Of a DNA stretch of 64,000 nucleotides, positions 1 through 9,096 are shown piece by piece. A model generated the notes under the pieces. It did no database searches. It saw nothing but the letters and a program-made list of their open reading frames with translations, and was not told where the DNA came from. This stretch comes from Ktedonobacter sp. SOSP1-85 (GTDB taxonomy: Bacteria > Chloroflexota > Ktedonobacteria > Ktedonobacterales > Ktedonobacteraceae): contig NZ_BNJI01000001.1 in assembly GCF_016587415.1 (NCBI RefSeq), forward strand, positions 3,139,501-3,203,500. The letters are read 5' to 3'. Numbering within the stretch: position 1 is the first letter of the stretch; each line of letters starts with the position of its first letter. The position numbers and the translations under genes are program-made.

Positions 1-73
1 ACAACAAGAGACCTTGTGTTGTCAACGCTCTTTGTGTTTTTGGCCTCAATTTATACAACACCCCTTCATAGGA

Positions 74-150
74 AGATATGAGCATGAAAAACCGGGCAAT
101 GCCCGGTTTTTCATGCTCATATCTTTACTCTGTGAGCGCCGCAGGCGCGA
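74..150. repeat. Long hairpin plus GCGCC-GCA-GGCGC mini-hairpin (class B element, copy 1)
   Basis: A perfect inverted repeat with 25-nt arms (74-98 and 100-124) is followed by the small hairpin GCGCC-GCA-GGCGC and an A-rich stretch ending in AACACC. GTGTTTTT at about 31-38 can pair with AAAAACAC beyond the mini-hairpin and close the whole unit. The same arrangement recurs at about 46.8, 51.3 and 53.9 kb. It may end transcription entering from the left or act as a structured RNA; its role is not known. Confidence 0.6.
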
Positions 151-229
151 AAAAAACACCGAATACTAATGCTCCATGTTATATACTGCCAGAAAGAAGT
201 AAGATCCATCTAGGAAGAGGGGGGTTTCA

Positions 230-2836
230 ATGCTGAAAGAGACGGCACAACACTCACTTGAACACATCCTTCCCAAAGGGCAGGTATTTGTGGATAGGGC
301 CACGCTCATCGCCTACGAGGTAGATGCTGGCATCGATCGAGGCAAACCCGAAGGTGTAGTCTTTCCTCGCACCACAGAAGAGGTCGCCCGCGTTGTACGC
401 TGGGCCGCCCAGCACAATATTCCCCTGGTTGCCCGGGGAGCAGGAACAGGCCTCTCGGGCGGCGCGGTCGCGGATCGAGGCGGCGTCATCGTCGAGTTCG
501 CACATATGAATCATATTTTGGAGATAGAGACCCTGGGGAGGAGTGCCATCGTCGAGCCAGCCCTCATCAATCTCCGCCTGGATGAACAGGCCAGGGCACA
601 TGGCCTCTATTTCCCTCCCGATCCATCCAGTCAGCGCGCCTCTACCATGGGCGGCAATGTCGCGGAAAACTCCGGCGGCCCCCATTGCTTTAAATATGGC
701 GTGACCACCAACTATGTGACAGGTCTCAAGGCAGTCCTGGCCGATGGCAGTATCATCTACGCCGGAGGGAGCGCCTTTGATTATCCTGAATATGACTTCT
801 GCGGCCTACTAACCGGTAGCGAGGGCATGCTGGGCATGATTACCGAGATCACGGTGCGCCTGCAACGCAACCCGCCAGGTGTCAAAACTATGCTCGTCGT
901 CTTCGACTCGGTCGAGCAGGCAGGCGTCGCGGTCTCCGCCATTATCGCCGCTGGCCTGGTTCCCGCTACCATGGAGATGATGGATCAGAAAATCACTCAC
1001 ATCATCGAGCCCTTTGCCAAAGCAGGCCTTCCCCTGGACGCTGGAGCCATTCTCATCATTGAAGTCGATGGATATACCGAAAGCCTGGGGACGCAGATAC
1101 ATGAAATCGAGCAAATCTTGCTTACCAACGGTGGCAAGAATATCCGCATCGCCAATAGCGAAGATGAGCGTGCTCGTATCTGGCTAGCCCGCAAGAGTGC
1201 CGCTGGCGCGGTCACACGCCTGAGCCCTTCATATTACACCGTCGATGTTACAGTCCCTCGCAGCCGCCTGGCGGAGACGCTGAGCGAGGTCAACCAAATA
1301 ATCGAGCGGCATAACCTGCGCGCAGGACACCTGCTTCACGCTGGTGATGGTAATTTGCACCCCATGATCCTGGTACCCGAGCCGGGCAATCCTGAGCTAA
1401 TGCACCGGGTACATATGGCTGGCCGCGACATGGTCCAGTGCTGTGTTGAAAAGGGAGGTAGCCTGAGCGGTGAGCACGGCATCGGGATCGAGAAACGCGA
1501 GTTTATGACGCTCATGCACAAGCCTCATGAACTGATGGCCATGTGGGACATCAAGCAAGCATTTGATCCCAAGAACATTCTCAATCCTGGCAAGCTCTTC
1601 CCCTCGCCAGAGCCTGGTTCACAGGCTCCTTTCAAGGGCTATACCCTCGACTATCAAGATGCCACCACAAACAGAGAGACGCCTGAGCACGTCTTCACGC
1701 CCGAAAATGCTGAGGATGCTGTGCAGGGGCTCCTCGCGCTCGCTGAAGGCCGTCAGAAGGCTTATATCAACCATAAGCGCCTCCAGCAACCCGGAGTGCA
1801 GATCAGCACAGCGAATATGCGCGGCATCAAGGAATATGCCCGCGACGACATGTATATTACCGTGGGTGCTGGCACAACGCTCCGTGAAATTCAGGACTTC
1901 CTGGCCGAGGAGAAGAAACAACTGCCAATCACATCTCCCTGGCCAGATGCCACCATTGGCGGCATTATCGCGAGCAACGTCAATGCCCCTCTGCGCATGC
2001 GCTACGGCTCCATACGCGATCTCGTGCTCTATGCGACAGTGGCACTGTCAGATGGGCGTGTCATTCGGACAGGTCGCCCCATCGTTAAAAATGTCGCGGG
2101 CTACGACATCACCAGGCTTTTTGTCGGCTCCTATGGCACCCTGGGACTGATGAGCGACATCACACTCAAGGTTTCGAGCCTTCCGCGCCAGCAGCAAACG
2201 CTTGTCATACCAGTAGATAATCTACAACAGGGTCTGAACTGGGCCAGGACGGCGCTTGCCTATCCCCTCGTCGGCTCTGGTATTGTCCTCTACCATGGTA
2301 ATCAGGGTCCGCATATACAGGGTTCACCGTATACCCTGGTCTATAGCGACGAGGGACTGCACGAAGATGTCGAGACCGAACTCCAACAAGTGCAGGAGGC
2401 CCTGCGCGAAGCTGGCGCACCTGAAGCGCAGATAGTTGAGAACTGGAGCGCCACCAATGCCTGGGAGCAATTCCTTCGACGCGAGGGAACGCATGTGCGC
2501 GTCGGTGTTTCCCCCAGGAAAGCCTTCTCCTATATCCGGCAACAGCAAGCAGTACTGGAGCGCGACGATTACATGGTCGACTTCAACAGCGGACATATCT
2601 ATGCAGCCTCACAGGACGAGAGCGTACCCAGCACCCAGGCATGGGTAGAGGAGTTACGCACGCCTGCCCTCCAGCAGGACGGCTACGCCCTCGTCACCGC
2701 TCTCCCGGACGCGTTTAACGGTCACATCGAACGCTGGGGCTACCAGCCCGACGGACTCAAAGTCATGCAGGCCCTCAAGCAGCGCTGGGATCCACAGAGT
2801 GTTCTCACTTCAGGAATCGGCTTTTTAGAGGTTTAG
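230..2836 (+). CDS. FAD-binding oxidase, GlcD-GlcE-type fusion
   Basis: An 868-residue protein joining the two flavin subunits of glycolate/D-lactate-type oxidase in one chain. The first half (about 1-465) is GlcD-like: a PCMH-type FAD-binding domain with the loop RGAGTGLSGGA near residue 70, then an FAD-oxidase C-terminal domain with LHAGDGNLHP near 367, SGEHGIGIEKR near 413 and NPGKLFP near 451. The second half (about 495-868) is a second FAD-binding domain like GlcE, with TVGAGTTLREI, ATIGGIIASN and KNVAGYDITRLFVGSYGTLG. The ATG is preceded by the purine-rich GAAGAGGGGGG. Known relatives oxidise 2-hydroxy acids and pass electrons to the quinone pool with an Fe-S GlcF subunit, which is not adjacent here. 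The substrate is not determined. Confidence 0.88.
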   Translation: MLKETAQHSLEHILPKGQVFVDRATLIAYEVDAGIDRGKPEGVVFPRTTEEVARVVRWAAQHNIPLVARGAGTGLSGGAVADRGGVIVEFAHMNHILEIETLGRSAIVEPALINLRLDEQARAHGLYFPPDPSSQRASTMGGNVAENSGGPHCFKYGVTTNYVTGLKAVLADGSIIYAGGSAFDYPEYDFCGLLTGSEGMLGMITEITVRLQRNPPGVKTMLVVFDSVEQAGVAVSAIIAAGLVPATMEMMDQKITHIIEPFAKAGLPLDAGAILIIEVDGYTESLGTQIHEIEQILLTNGGKNIRIANSEDERARIWLARKSAAGAVTRLSPSYYTVDVTVPRSRLAETLSEVNQIIERHNLRAGHLLHAGDGNLHPMILVPEPGNPELMHRVHMAGRDMVQCCVEKGGSLSGEHGIGIEKREFMTLMHKPHELMAMWDIKQAFDPKNILNPGKLFPSPEPGSQAPFKGYTLDYQDATTNRETPEHVFTPENAEDAVQGLLALAEGRQKAYINHKRLQQPGVQISTANMRGIKEYARDDMYITVGAGTTLREIQDFLAEEKKQLPITSPWPDATIGGIIASNVNAPLRMRYGSIRDLVLYATVALSDGRVIRTGRPIVKNVAGYDITRLFVGSYGTLGLMSDITLKVSSLPRQQQTLVIPVDNLQQGLNWARTALAYPLVGSGIVLYHGNQGPHIQGSPYTLVYSDEGLHEDVETELQQVQEALREAGAPEAQIVENWSATNAWEQFLRREGTHVRVGVSPRKAFSYIRQQQAVLERDDYMVDFNSGHIYAASQDESVPSTQAWVEELRTPALQQDGYALVTALPDAFNGHIERWGYQPDGLKVMQALKQRWDPQSVLTSGIGFLEV

Positions 2837-2913
2837 AGATCCAGTAACGTTATAGTCAACGCTAAACCTACAAATTGTAGCCTGACTTGTAACAGACTCA
2901 GCAGGATCAAAGC

Positions 2914-2955
2914 GCGCCAGGCATGGGCAGATATAAAACTGCCCATGCCTGGTGC
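2914..2955. terminator. Hairpin terminator after the FAD oxidase
   Basis: An inverted repeat with 17-nt arms (2914-2930 and 2939-2955, one G-T pair) and loop ATATAAAA lies about 75 nt after the FAD oxidase stop. No clear U-tract follows, so factor-independent termination is inferred from position and stem strength. Confidence 0.45.
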
Positions 2956-3142
2956 AGTGCATCTTCTCCATTCATCCATCACATTACCGCTTTAGCCATT
3001 TTGATTAGCATCAACCGCTTCGCCTCCTCTATAGCCAGAATAGTAGACCAATGGTACCACAGCTTCGACATCGCCTCTTAATTCGCTTATGCTAGGCTAA
3101 TAAACAAAAGTGATAAGCCAGAGAATCAGGAGGTGGTGGGAA

Positions 3143-3550
3143 ATGTTTAAGGAGCAAGAGATGTACACACAAGAGGCCTCCAGAAGCAGCGTCGCCAGCG
3201 GAACAATTTTTCTGATAGAGGACCAGCTTGTCTTGGGCATGATTATGAAACACATCATCACCGAGCATACTCCCTACCAGGTGCTTCACCTCAGCGAGGG
3301 AAGCCATATCTTGCAGATGCTACAGGAGCACCGGCCGCAGCTCCTGGTGCTCGACTATGACCTGCCTGGCATGAACGGCATCGAGATCTACGACCTGGTA
3401 CACAGCACTCCCGAATGGGCCGATCTCCCCGCTATCATGGTCAGTGCCAGCCTGCCCGAGCAAGAGATCCGCCAGCGCAACATCCCAGGCCTGTGCAAAC
3501 CCTGTAGCCGTGGTGACCTACTCCAAGCCATCGAACAGGCTCTGAACTAA
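3143..3550 (+). CDS. Single-domain response regulator (CheY-like receiver)
   Basis: A 135-residue protein made almost entirely of one receiver domain. Visible residues are the acidic pair ED in LIEDQ, the phosphoacceptor Asp in LVLDYDLPGMNG, the switch Ser in MVSAS and the conserved Lys in CKPCS. There is no output domain, so it probably works through protein contacts in a phosphorelay. The ATG at 3143 was chosen because AGGAGGTGG precedes it at normal spacing; an ATG at 3110 in the same frame lacks such a site. No histidine kinase is adjacent, so the partner is unknown. Confidence 0.75.
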   Translation: MFKEQEMYTQEASRSSVASGTIFLIEDQLVLGMIMKHIITEHTPYQVLHLSEGSHILQMLQEHRPQLLVLDYDLPGMNGIEIYDLVHSTPEWADLPAIMVSASLPEQEIRQRNIPGLCKPCSRGDLLQAIEQALN

Positions 3551-3628
3551 AGACAACCTCGCCATGCCAGCCGCAATTCTACACAAATATAGCCCTCCAC
3601 GCGGTTGGCATCACTTTCTAAATATCTC

Positions 3629-4666
3629 CTACAAGAGGCCAAACTGTCCCCAAATCACACAGTGATCGCTGGCACGTGGAGTGCAATCAACATCAAATGT
3701 TGAGGGATGGACACGTGGACTGGCAAGCAGATAGTCGATGCGCAGCATAGGCCAGTAAGGGTTGAGGCGGTGAAAGCCCCAGGTGTGGCCACTCCCGGTA
3801 CCAGCAAGCTGAAAAGCATCCTGCAGACCAGCGGTAAGAGAAGCATACCCCGGTTCACGATCAGTCACGTTCATATCTCCCATCAGGAGCACCGCTTCAC
3901 CGTGAGACATAAACGAATGGGCAAAAGCATTGAGAGAGCGAAGCTGGCCATCACGGCGCTCAGAACAGAAGTAGCAATTTGCGACGGCATGGATGGAGGA
4001 GACGGGATGGCCGATGATGACCACCAACCGCTGACCCGAACCCAGGTCGAGGCGCGCCCAGAGAACCTGCGCCTGAGGCTCCGCCCAGGTATCATCGCTG
4101 GTTTTGAGTGTGCCATACTCGATGATAGGATAGATACTCAGAAGAGCGAGATTGTATGGGACGTTAGTAGTGGGCTGGGCGAGTTGATAAGCATAAAGAC
4201 GCTTAAAATCAGGCGACTGAGTGAAGGCATCGCCTGGATCAACTTCTTCCAGGGCCACAAGCGCGGGATGCCTCTCTTTGAGTAACGGGAGGAGCAGTGC
4301 ATCATGAGAGTGGCCTACCTCCATATTCCAGGAAAGAACACTCGTCATCATTCTGGAAGTGGAGTCGCTGGAAGCGTGAAAAGGGAGTCGAGGAAAGTAG
4401 GTGAAACTAAAGGCGAGCAGGCAAGCAACCAGGACCAGGCGCAAGAGCATGGTGCGAGAGAGAAAGGCAAAGGGAATAAGAAAAAGCAGAGGGAGAAATA
4501 GATAGGGCGCAAAAACCTGGGTAATAGCAAGGGCTCCATCATGCTGGGGAAAAATATGCTGAACCAATAGAAGTAGGAGTAGAGCACAAGGATATAAAGA
4601 TGTAAGGGCGATAAGTGTCCAGCGTTGCTGTGAAAAATACAAGAGCATGCGAGAGATACAAGCCAT
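3629..4666 (-). CDS. Endonuclease/exonuclease/phosphatase family protein with N-terminal membrane segments
   Basis: A 345-residue protein. The first about 90 residues hold three hydrophobic segments, and the rest is an EEP (DNase I-like) domain. Family motifs in order are the Asn of LSWNMEV, the metal-binding Glu of ALEEVD, the IIGHP stretch, GDMN (Asp/Asn), RIDYLL and the catalytic SDHCVIWG near the C-terminus. Relatives cleave phosphodiester bonds in nucleic acids or lipids; the membrane anchor suggests action at or outside the cytoplasmic membrane. It is transcribed convergently with the receiver gene to its left. The substrate cannot be read from sequence. Confidence 0.75.
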   Translation of the reverse strand: MACISRMLLYFSQQRWTLIALTSLYPCALLLLLLVQHIFPQHDGALAITQVFAPYLFLPLLFLIPFAFLSRTMLLRLVLVACLLAFSFTYFPRLPFHASSDSTSRMMTSVLSWNMEVGHSHDALLLPLLKERHPALVALEEVDPGDAFTQSPDFKRLYAYQLAQPTTNVPYNLALLSIYPIIEYGTLKTSDDTWAEPQAQVLWARLDLGSGQRLVVIIGHPVSSIHAVANCYFCSERRDGQLRSLNAFAHSFMSHGEAVLLMGDMNVTDREPGYASLTAGLQDAFQLAGTGSGHTWGFHRLNPYWPMLRIDYLLASPRVHPSTFDVDCTPRASDHCVIWGQFGLL

Positions 4667-5016
4667 AAAAGTATGCCCCTTTTTCTACTTGGGACGTATT
4701 AAGCAAGCAATCAGTCACACTCTATAAGATGCCAAAAAGTTTTTTCAAAATTTTATATTTATTAACTATGCTACAAATATTTGATTCAAATTACTAATAT
4801 AAATATCAAAAGCAAATATTTACTGAAATATTCCCCCATTTCCAGTATTTTTAATCTGATCTTCATCTTGTTTTTAACTCATCATTTTCTGTATATTAAT
4901 TGAAGAGATATAATATGCTTGATCATGTGCTTAATATTCTCTACTCACATTCTATCAATAACTTCTTTATGCAAATGTATGGAACGCACATGCTCATTAG
5001 TAGCTCAGGAGGAACT
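4667..5016. other. AT-rich divergent intergenic region
   Basis: About 350 nt separating two divergent genes. The middle (about 4735-4900) is very AT-rich and should hold promoters for both sides. I see no confident promoter hexamer pair, RNA gene or repeat. An in-frame ATG at 4900 would extend the rightward gene, but the stretch before 5017 lacks a ribosome-binding site or coding character. Confidence 0.5.
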
Positions 5017-6228
5017 ATGTCTACAGTGATGTCCCCCCATCGTCACAAGTCCTGGTCTCTTTATTTGCGCAAGGGAGCGCTTGCCCTCTGCTTTTCTCTA
5101 CTCTTGATAGGTATAACTGTCTCCTCTGCTTTTGCCAACACTCACGCTCAAAGCGCGGCAGTGGCAACCTCCGCCACTTCCCAGGATACGCTACAAAACG
5201 TGATCCTGCTAGGGGGAGCTGGCCCTGGCGGCGTAGCGATGATTGACGCAAAGGTTGGCTGGACACTGACCAGTACCTTACGACGCACCAGCGACGGAGG
5301 CAAAACCTGGCAAACCGTTGCCCAGCCTGCTGATCAGGAAGTGCTCGGTCAAGCATATGTGCTAAACGGTCAGGTAGCCTGGTACCTGACATATGACTCG
5401 CAGACCTATGCTATTGCGGCACTCTACCGGACCAACGATGGTGGTCAGACCTGGAAGCGTTTCGCCTGGATTGATGCGAATCAATACTTACAAACCTTAA
5501 GCGTTGCCGATAATCAGTCTGCCTGGATCTCGACAAGCGATAGCAATAGCGTGTCCCATCTTTTCCTTGTTGGAGGAACTAACCAGGATTGGCAGGAGAC
5601 TACGCTACCTGCACAAAATGGCTCGAACTATAACTACTTTACCTCACAAACAACGGGTTACACGACCGTCGTGAACGTCAATGGTAACGGGAACAACAGC
5701 TACACACTGTATAGGACTAGCGATAGCGGCCAGAACTGGACCCAGCTAAACCTGCCGCTTCCTGCTGATGTACCCGCTACGGCTGCGCCCACCAACATTC
5801 GCTTCCTTGGTTTCGGGAATCAGCAGGAAGGCTACCTGATAGCAGCCTTTGGTGATACAAACTCATACACAATCTATAACTCGTACATTTATCGTACTCA
5901 GGACGGTGGCCAGACCTGGCAGATTGATGGAGGTGCCGTACCAGCCAATACTCGAGTGATCCAGATCGATAACTGGCACGTAGTCAATGCGGCCTTTGCC
6001 TTCGTTGGCATCGGAGGTAAAGTAGGACTGGCCTCGCTGCAAGCAGATAGCTGGGATGTCGCTAATATCACATTGCCGAGCAATCTCGCTGCTGCCCCAT
6101 TCTTGTCGATCTTAAGCTCGAACCACCTATTCATGAGCGCAGGAACTTCCGATTACACTGCTCAAAACCTCTATGAGAGCCGGAATGACGGCCAGAACTG
6201 GCATCAGATCGCTTCTATTCCCAACTAA
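5017..6228 (+). CDS. Secreted YCF48/BNR-repeat beta-propeller protein
   Basis: A 403-residue exported protein. Residues about 18-40 form a signal peptide (basic start, GALALCFSLLLIGITV, AFA-N cleavage-like site). The mature part has at least five repeats of the type R-T-x-D-G-G-x-T-W (TSDGGKTW, TNDGGQTW, TSDSGQNW, TQDGGQTW, and a degenerate NDGQNW), typical of BNR/sialidase-like and YCF48-like propellers. No catalytic residues of a sialidase were recognised, so a binding or scaffolding role outside the membrane is more likely. The ATG at 5017 has a perfect AGGAGG before it, which is why it is preferred over the upstream ATG at 4900. Confidence 0.72.
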   Translation: MSTVMSPHRHKSWSLYLRKGALALCFSLLLIGITVSSAFANTHAQSAAVATSATSQDTLQNVILLGGAGPGGVAMIDAKVGWTLTSTLRRTSDGGKTWQTVAQPADQEVLGQAYVLNGQVAWYLTYDSQTYAIAALYRTNDGGQTWKRFAWIDANQYLQTLSVADNQSAWISTSDSNSVSHLFLVGGTNQDWQETTLPAQNGSNYNYFTSQTTGYTTVVNVNGNGNNSYTLYRTSDSGQNWTQLNLPLPADVPATAAPTNIRFLGFGNQQEGYLIAAFGDTNSYTIYNSYIYRTQDGGQTWQIDGGAVPANTRVIQIDNWHVVNAAFAFVGIGGKVGLASLQADSWDVANITLPSNLAAAPFLSILSSNHLFMSAGTSDYTAQNLYESRNDGQNWHQIASIPN

Positions 6229-6240
6229 TCTCCTCAGATA

Positions 6241-6282
6241 AAAGCACCTCGCATGCCTTTATAGGCATGCGAGATGCTTTTT
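6241..6282 (+). terminator. Rho-independent terminator
   Basis: Stem arms 6241-6257 and 6264-6280 with one mismatch and a six-base loop, followed by a run of five T. It lies directly after the secreted propeller gene. Confidence 0.8.
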
Positions 6283-6414
6283 GATTGACAGAACCTCAAA
6301 CAATACCAGTCTCTAAGCCACAGCAATCCATTAGATTTATCCATAAAAGAGGAAAACCAGGCAGCTGCTTTACACACAGCAGGCCTGGGTAGGCATTTAT
6401 CGTTGGAGGCACAA

Positions 6415-6437
6415 AAACTGGCTCTAGAAGCCAGTTT
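6415..6437 (-). terminator. Probable original terminator of the tRNA-Val transcript
   Basis: A perfect stem (6415-6423 with 6429-6437, loop CTAGA) followed on the minus strand by TTTTTG. It sits just beyond the 3' end of a partial tRNA-Val, where the terminator of an intact tRNA gene would lie. The intact tRNA-Val 3.8 kb away has a different terminator next to it. Confidence 0.55.
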
Positions 6438-6453
6438 AACAGGTGTTGAGAGT

Positions 6454-6494
6454 GGGCGATTAGGGATTTGAACCCCAGACCTACTGCGTGTAAA
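6454..6494 (-). pseudogene. Partial tRNA-Val (3' half), candidate attachment site
   Basis: Forty-one nt match the 3' half of the intact tRNA-Val at 10251-10323 with one difference (in the T loop), in the same orientation. Similarity stops in the anticodon loop. A 3'-half direct repeat of a tRNA next to an intact copy is the usual footprint of integration by a tyrosine recombinase. No integrase gene is left between the repeats. Confidence 0.7.
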
Positions 6495-6835
6495 TAAATT
6501 GCAGAGCTTATGTCTCTATAGACGCTTATATAACCTATTTAGCAATATAGCCAACTATCTTCATTTTTCACCTCAGTAGATCTAAAGTAGCTTTTCTGAT
6601 GTTTTGATTAATAAAACACCCGCTTTTATATTTAAAACACTCTATATTTCAAGTCAGGAAGGTTTTTTATAATATGTTAACTCACATGGTTGTAAATCTT
6701 CTTCCACTTTACGCAGCGGGGCAAGACAACCTGCGGAAGAGAATTCAATAGCTCTGAAATCAGGCATAGATGTGTTATGTTTGCCTCGCTCATGCGAATA
6801 TATACACGAGATCTCAAACAGCACAAGGACGTAAC

Positions 6836-7381
6836 ATGCAGCAACCATATATGGTTCACTCACGAGGAGAGGATGCCGAGTTTTATCAGCAATACGCTCC
6901 CGCTATATTCGCCTATCTCTTACGCAATGTCGCCTCCCGAGAGGACGCGGAAGACTTGTTACTCGATGTCTTCATGGCAGTTCTAGAAAAAAGGTCGTCT
7001 GCAAAAGTGGATGAGCAACGATTACCCTCCTGGATCTGGGCAGTCGCGCGAAACAAAGTCGTGGACTATCATCGACGCAGCAAACATCGAGCGAGTATAC
7101 AGCTTTTCACGGTAGAGGACTCTCTCTACGAAAGCGAGGAGCAGGCACCTGAGCGCGTGGCCCTCCGAAATGAGGAATATCACAAGTTAAACATGACCTT
7201 GCAAGGACTATCGGAATTACAGCGCGAAATTATTCGGCTGCGGTTCGGACATGGCCTGTCATGCGGCGAGATAGCCACCATCATCAAGAAGAGTGAGGGG
7301 GCTGTGCGTATGACACTCCATCGCACGCTCAAACTGCTGCGCACACTCTATACCAGGAACGAGAAAGGAGGCACGCTGTGA
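6836..7381 (+). CDS. ECF-type RNA polymerase sigma factor
   Basis: A 181-residue sigma-70-family protein with region 2 (FAYLLRNVASREDAEDLLLDVFMAV, then RLPSWIWAVARNKVVDYHRR) and region 4 (LQGLSELQREIIRLRF, then a helix-turn-helix with GEIATIIKKSEGAVRMTLHR). Regions 1 and 3 are absent, as in ECF sigma factors. The ATG at 6836 has AAGGA before it; an ATG at 6770 would add 22 unconserved residues. Its stop codon overlaps the GTG start of the next gene (GTGA), a sign of translational coupling with a membrane protein that probably holds it inactive. It should direct transcription in answer to an envelope signal. Confidence 0.85.
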   Translation: MQQPYMVHSRGEDAEFYQQYAPAIFAYLLRNVASREDAEDLLLDVFMAVLEKRSSAKVDEQRLPSWIWAVARNKVVDYHRRSKHRASIQLFTVEDSLYESEEQAPERVALRNEEYHKLNMTLQGLSELQREIIRLRFGHGLSCGEIATIIKKSEGAVRMTLHRTLKLLRTLYTRNEKGGTL

Positions 7382-9024
7382 ACAATGACGATATGACCTT
7401 TATGCCGGAGCGGTTGGATGAACAGATTGAGCATCCCACAAACTGGCTTGCCCCCGACGATCAGCGCCTGGTGCAAGATCTGTGGCATACACATCAGGCA
7501 TATGAGCGCGAAAACGCTCAGTCCTTGCAGCGTGTCTGGAATCGTCTGGAACAAGAAAGGCAGGAACAGCGCCTACAGGATGCGGCCCGAACCGCGCCTA
7601 TCTCTTTGCAACAAAGGGAACAAACGATGAAGGATACATCGTCTTCAGATAGCTCTTCACGGGGCAGCACCAAGCGCGTCCTGAGCCTGATCGCGGCGGT
7701 AATAGTGGTTGCGGTACTGACAGGAAGCGCGGCCCTCATCTTCAGTGTAGCTGGCAAGAATAACACGGCTCACAATCAAAGCAACACGGCTTCTGTCAAA
7801 CCTACTAGCACGCCAGTCGTCAACTCTTCCGGCACCTACATAATGTATCAAAATGAGCAATACTTCTATGTTGTCGACAAGCTGGACTCTAAGACGCATA
7901 AATCACTGTGGACCTACCAAAACAAGAAGCTTGCAGATCTAGGCTACCCAACTGTCTATGGCGACACAGTATATCTCAACGCTTCAGACAACTTGACAAG
8001 CCAGTCCCATCTCATTGCGTTGAATGCCACGACTGGCAAGGTGCGCTGGGACATTCCTTTCAAGGCGCTTACAACAATTGATGAGAATGGCAGTGGTCCC
8101 TTTAATATGGGCTACCTGACCGTGCCTGTCGTCTCTGATGGGCAGGTGTTCGTAGCCAATCGTGCTGGTACTGTGTTCGCGTTCAACAGCGAGACTGGCA
8201 AGCAGAACTGGACATATAAGATTGGCGCGTCTGCGTTGGTGAAACAGTACTATACTGATCCCAACACTGGGAAGAAGAAGTTCGCAGGCTCGACATTCTA
8301 CGATGGAAGTGTACCGCAGGTGAGTAATGGGGTACTCTACGGTGCCTTAGAACACACATTATACGCGGTTGACATCAAGAGCGGCAAGCAGGTCTGGAAC
8401 ACCAAAATCACATCCGAGGAGCAAGTTTTTGGCGACGCACAGGTTGTGGATGGCATCATCTATGCCTCCTCGCATTCGGTGAGCCAGCATCATGACGGAC
8501 AAGCATACCAGAGTTACGTGTACGCTTTCAACACAAAGGATGGAAAGCAGAGCTGGAACTATTCAATTGAGGGCCTGAATTCAAGCGGACTTGCTATCGA
8601 TAACGGTCAAATCTACTTTATCGCGAACCAACTCTCCTCCACACCAGATGATTCTATCCTTTATGCACTCAATACTCAGGGGAAAAAGGTCTGGGAGCAT
8701 AATTATAGCAATTTAGGCGTATATTGGCTAACCGCTGGCAATGGCTATGTTAGCGTCAGCGGAGGAACCTATGACCAGGGCAAAGTTACCTCCTATACGC
8801 TCTATGTGCTGAAAGCTAACGGGCAACCAGCCTGGCAGAAGGATGTAGTAGCTGATCCTGTTTCCATTATAGATGACGTGCTCTACACTAAGAGCGGTCT
8901 CAAGATCATCGCCTACGATCTCACAAGCCAGAAGGAGCTATGGCAGGGCCAGTATGGCTTTGATCTCGTTGATAAGGGGGGCTTGCATAGCGCTCATCTT
9001 GGCTATATCAATGTTGTGCCGTAA
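7378..9024 (+). CDS. Membrane-anchored PQQ-like propeller protein, probable anti-sigma factor
   Basis: A 548-residue protein with about 100 cytoplasmic N-terminal residues, one membrane helix (about 102-127, VLSLIAAVIVVAVLTGSAAL) and a large outer domain of PQQ/WD-like propeller repeats (NATTGKVRWDI, NSETGKQNWTY, DIKSGKQVWNT, NTKDGKQSWNY, NTQGKKVWEHN, LTSQKELWQ). The GTG start overlaps the ECF sigma stop and has AAAGGAGG ahead of it. The layout (cytoplasmic segment, one membrane span, sensory outer domain, directly after an ECF sigma gene) is that of anti-sigma factors, but no zinc-finger HxxxCxxC motif is seen in the N-terminus, so the anti-sigma role is inferred from context. Confidence 0.75.
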   Translation: MNNDDMTFMPERLDEQIEHPTNWLAPDDQRLVQDLWHTHQAYERENAQSLQRVWNRLEQERQEQRLQDAARTAPISLQQREQTMKDTSSSDSSSRGSTKRVLSLIAAVIVVAVLTGSAALIFSVAGKNNTAHNQSNTASVKPTSTPVVNSSGTYIMYQNEQYFYVVDKLDSKTHKSLWTYQNKKLADLGYPTVYGDTVYLNASDNLTSQSHLIALNATTGKVRWDIPFKALTTIDENGSGPFNMGYLTVPVVSDGQVFVANRAGTVFAFNSETGKQNWTYKIGASALVKQYYTDPNTGKKKFAGSTFYDGSVPQVSNGVLYGALEHTLYAVDIKSGKQVWNTKITSEEQVFGDAQVVDGIIYASSHSVSQHHDGQAYQSYVYAFNTKDGKQSWNYSIEGLNSSGLAIDNGQIYFIANQLSSTPDDSILYALNTQGKKVWEHNYSNLGVYWLTAGNGYVSVSGGTYDQGKVTSYTLYVLKANGQPAWQKDVVADPVSIIDDVLYTKSGLKIIAYDLTSQKELWQGQYGFDLVDKGGLHSAHLGYINVVP

Positions 9025-9044
9025 CCATTACGCTTCATAGCTAC

Positions 9045-9082
9045 AGTACGCGCCTACATATTACGTGATGTAGGCGCGTACT
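9045..9082 (+). terminator. Terminator after the propeller/anti-sigma gene
   Basis: A perfect 15-nt inverted repeat (9045-9059 with 9068-9082) that carries TACGCGCCTACA in its stem. It ends in TTTA only, a weak U-tract. The same stem core recurs at about 42.0 and 46.2 kb. Confidence 0.6.
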
Positions 9083-9096
9083 TTATTCTACTGCAA

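Larger units (their letters stand above)
6229..6835. other. Intergenic region with terminator, tRNA fragment and AT-rich leader
   Basis: Contains the terminator and tRNA-Val fragment listed separately. The rest (about 6500-6835) is AT-rich with no recognisable gene and presumably includes the promoter of the sigma-factor operon. Confidence 0.5.
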
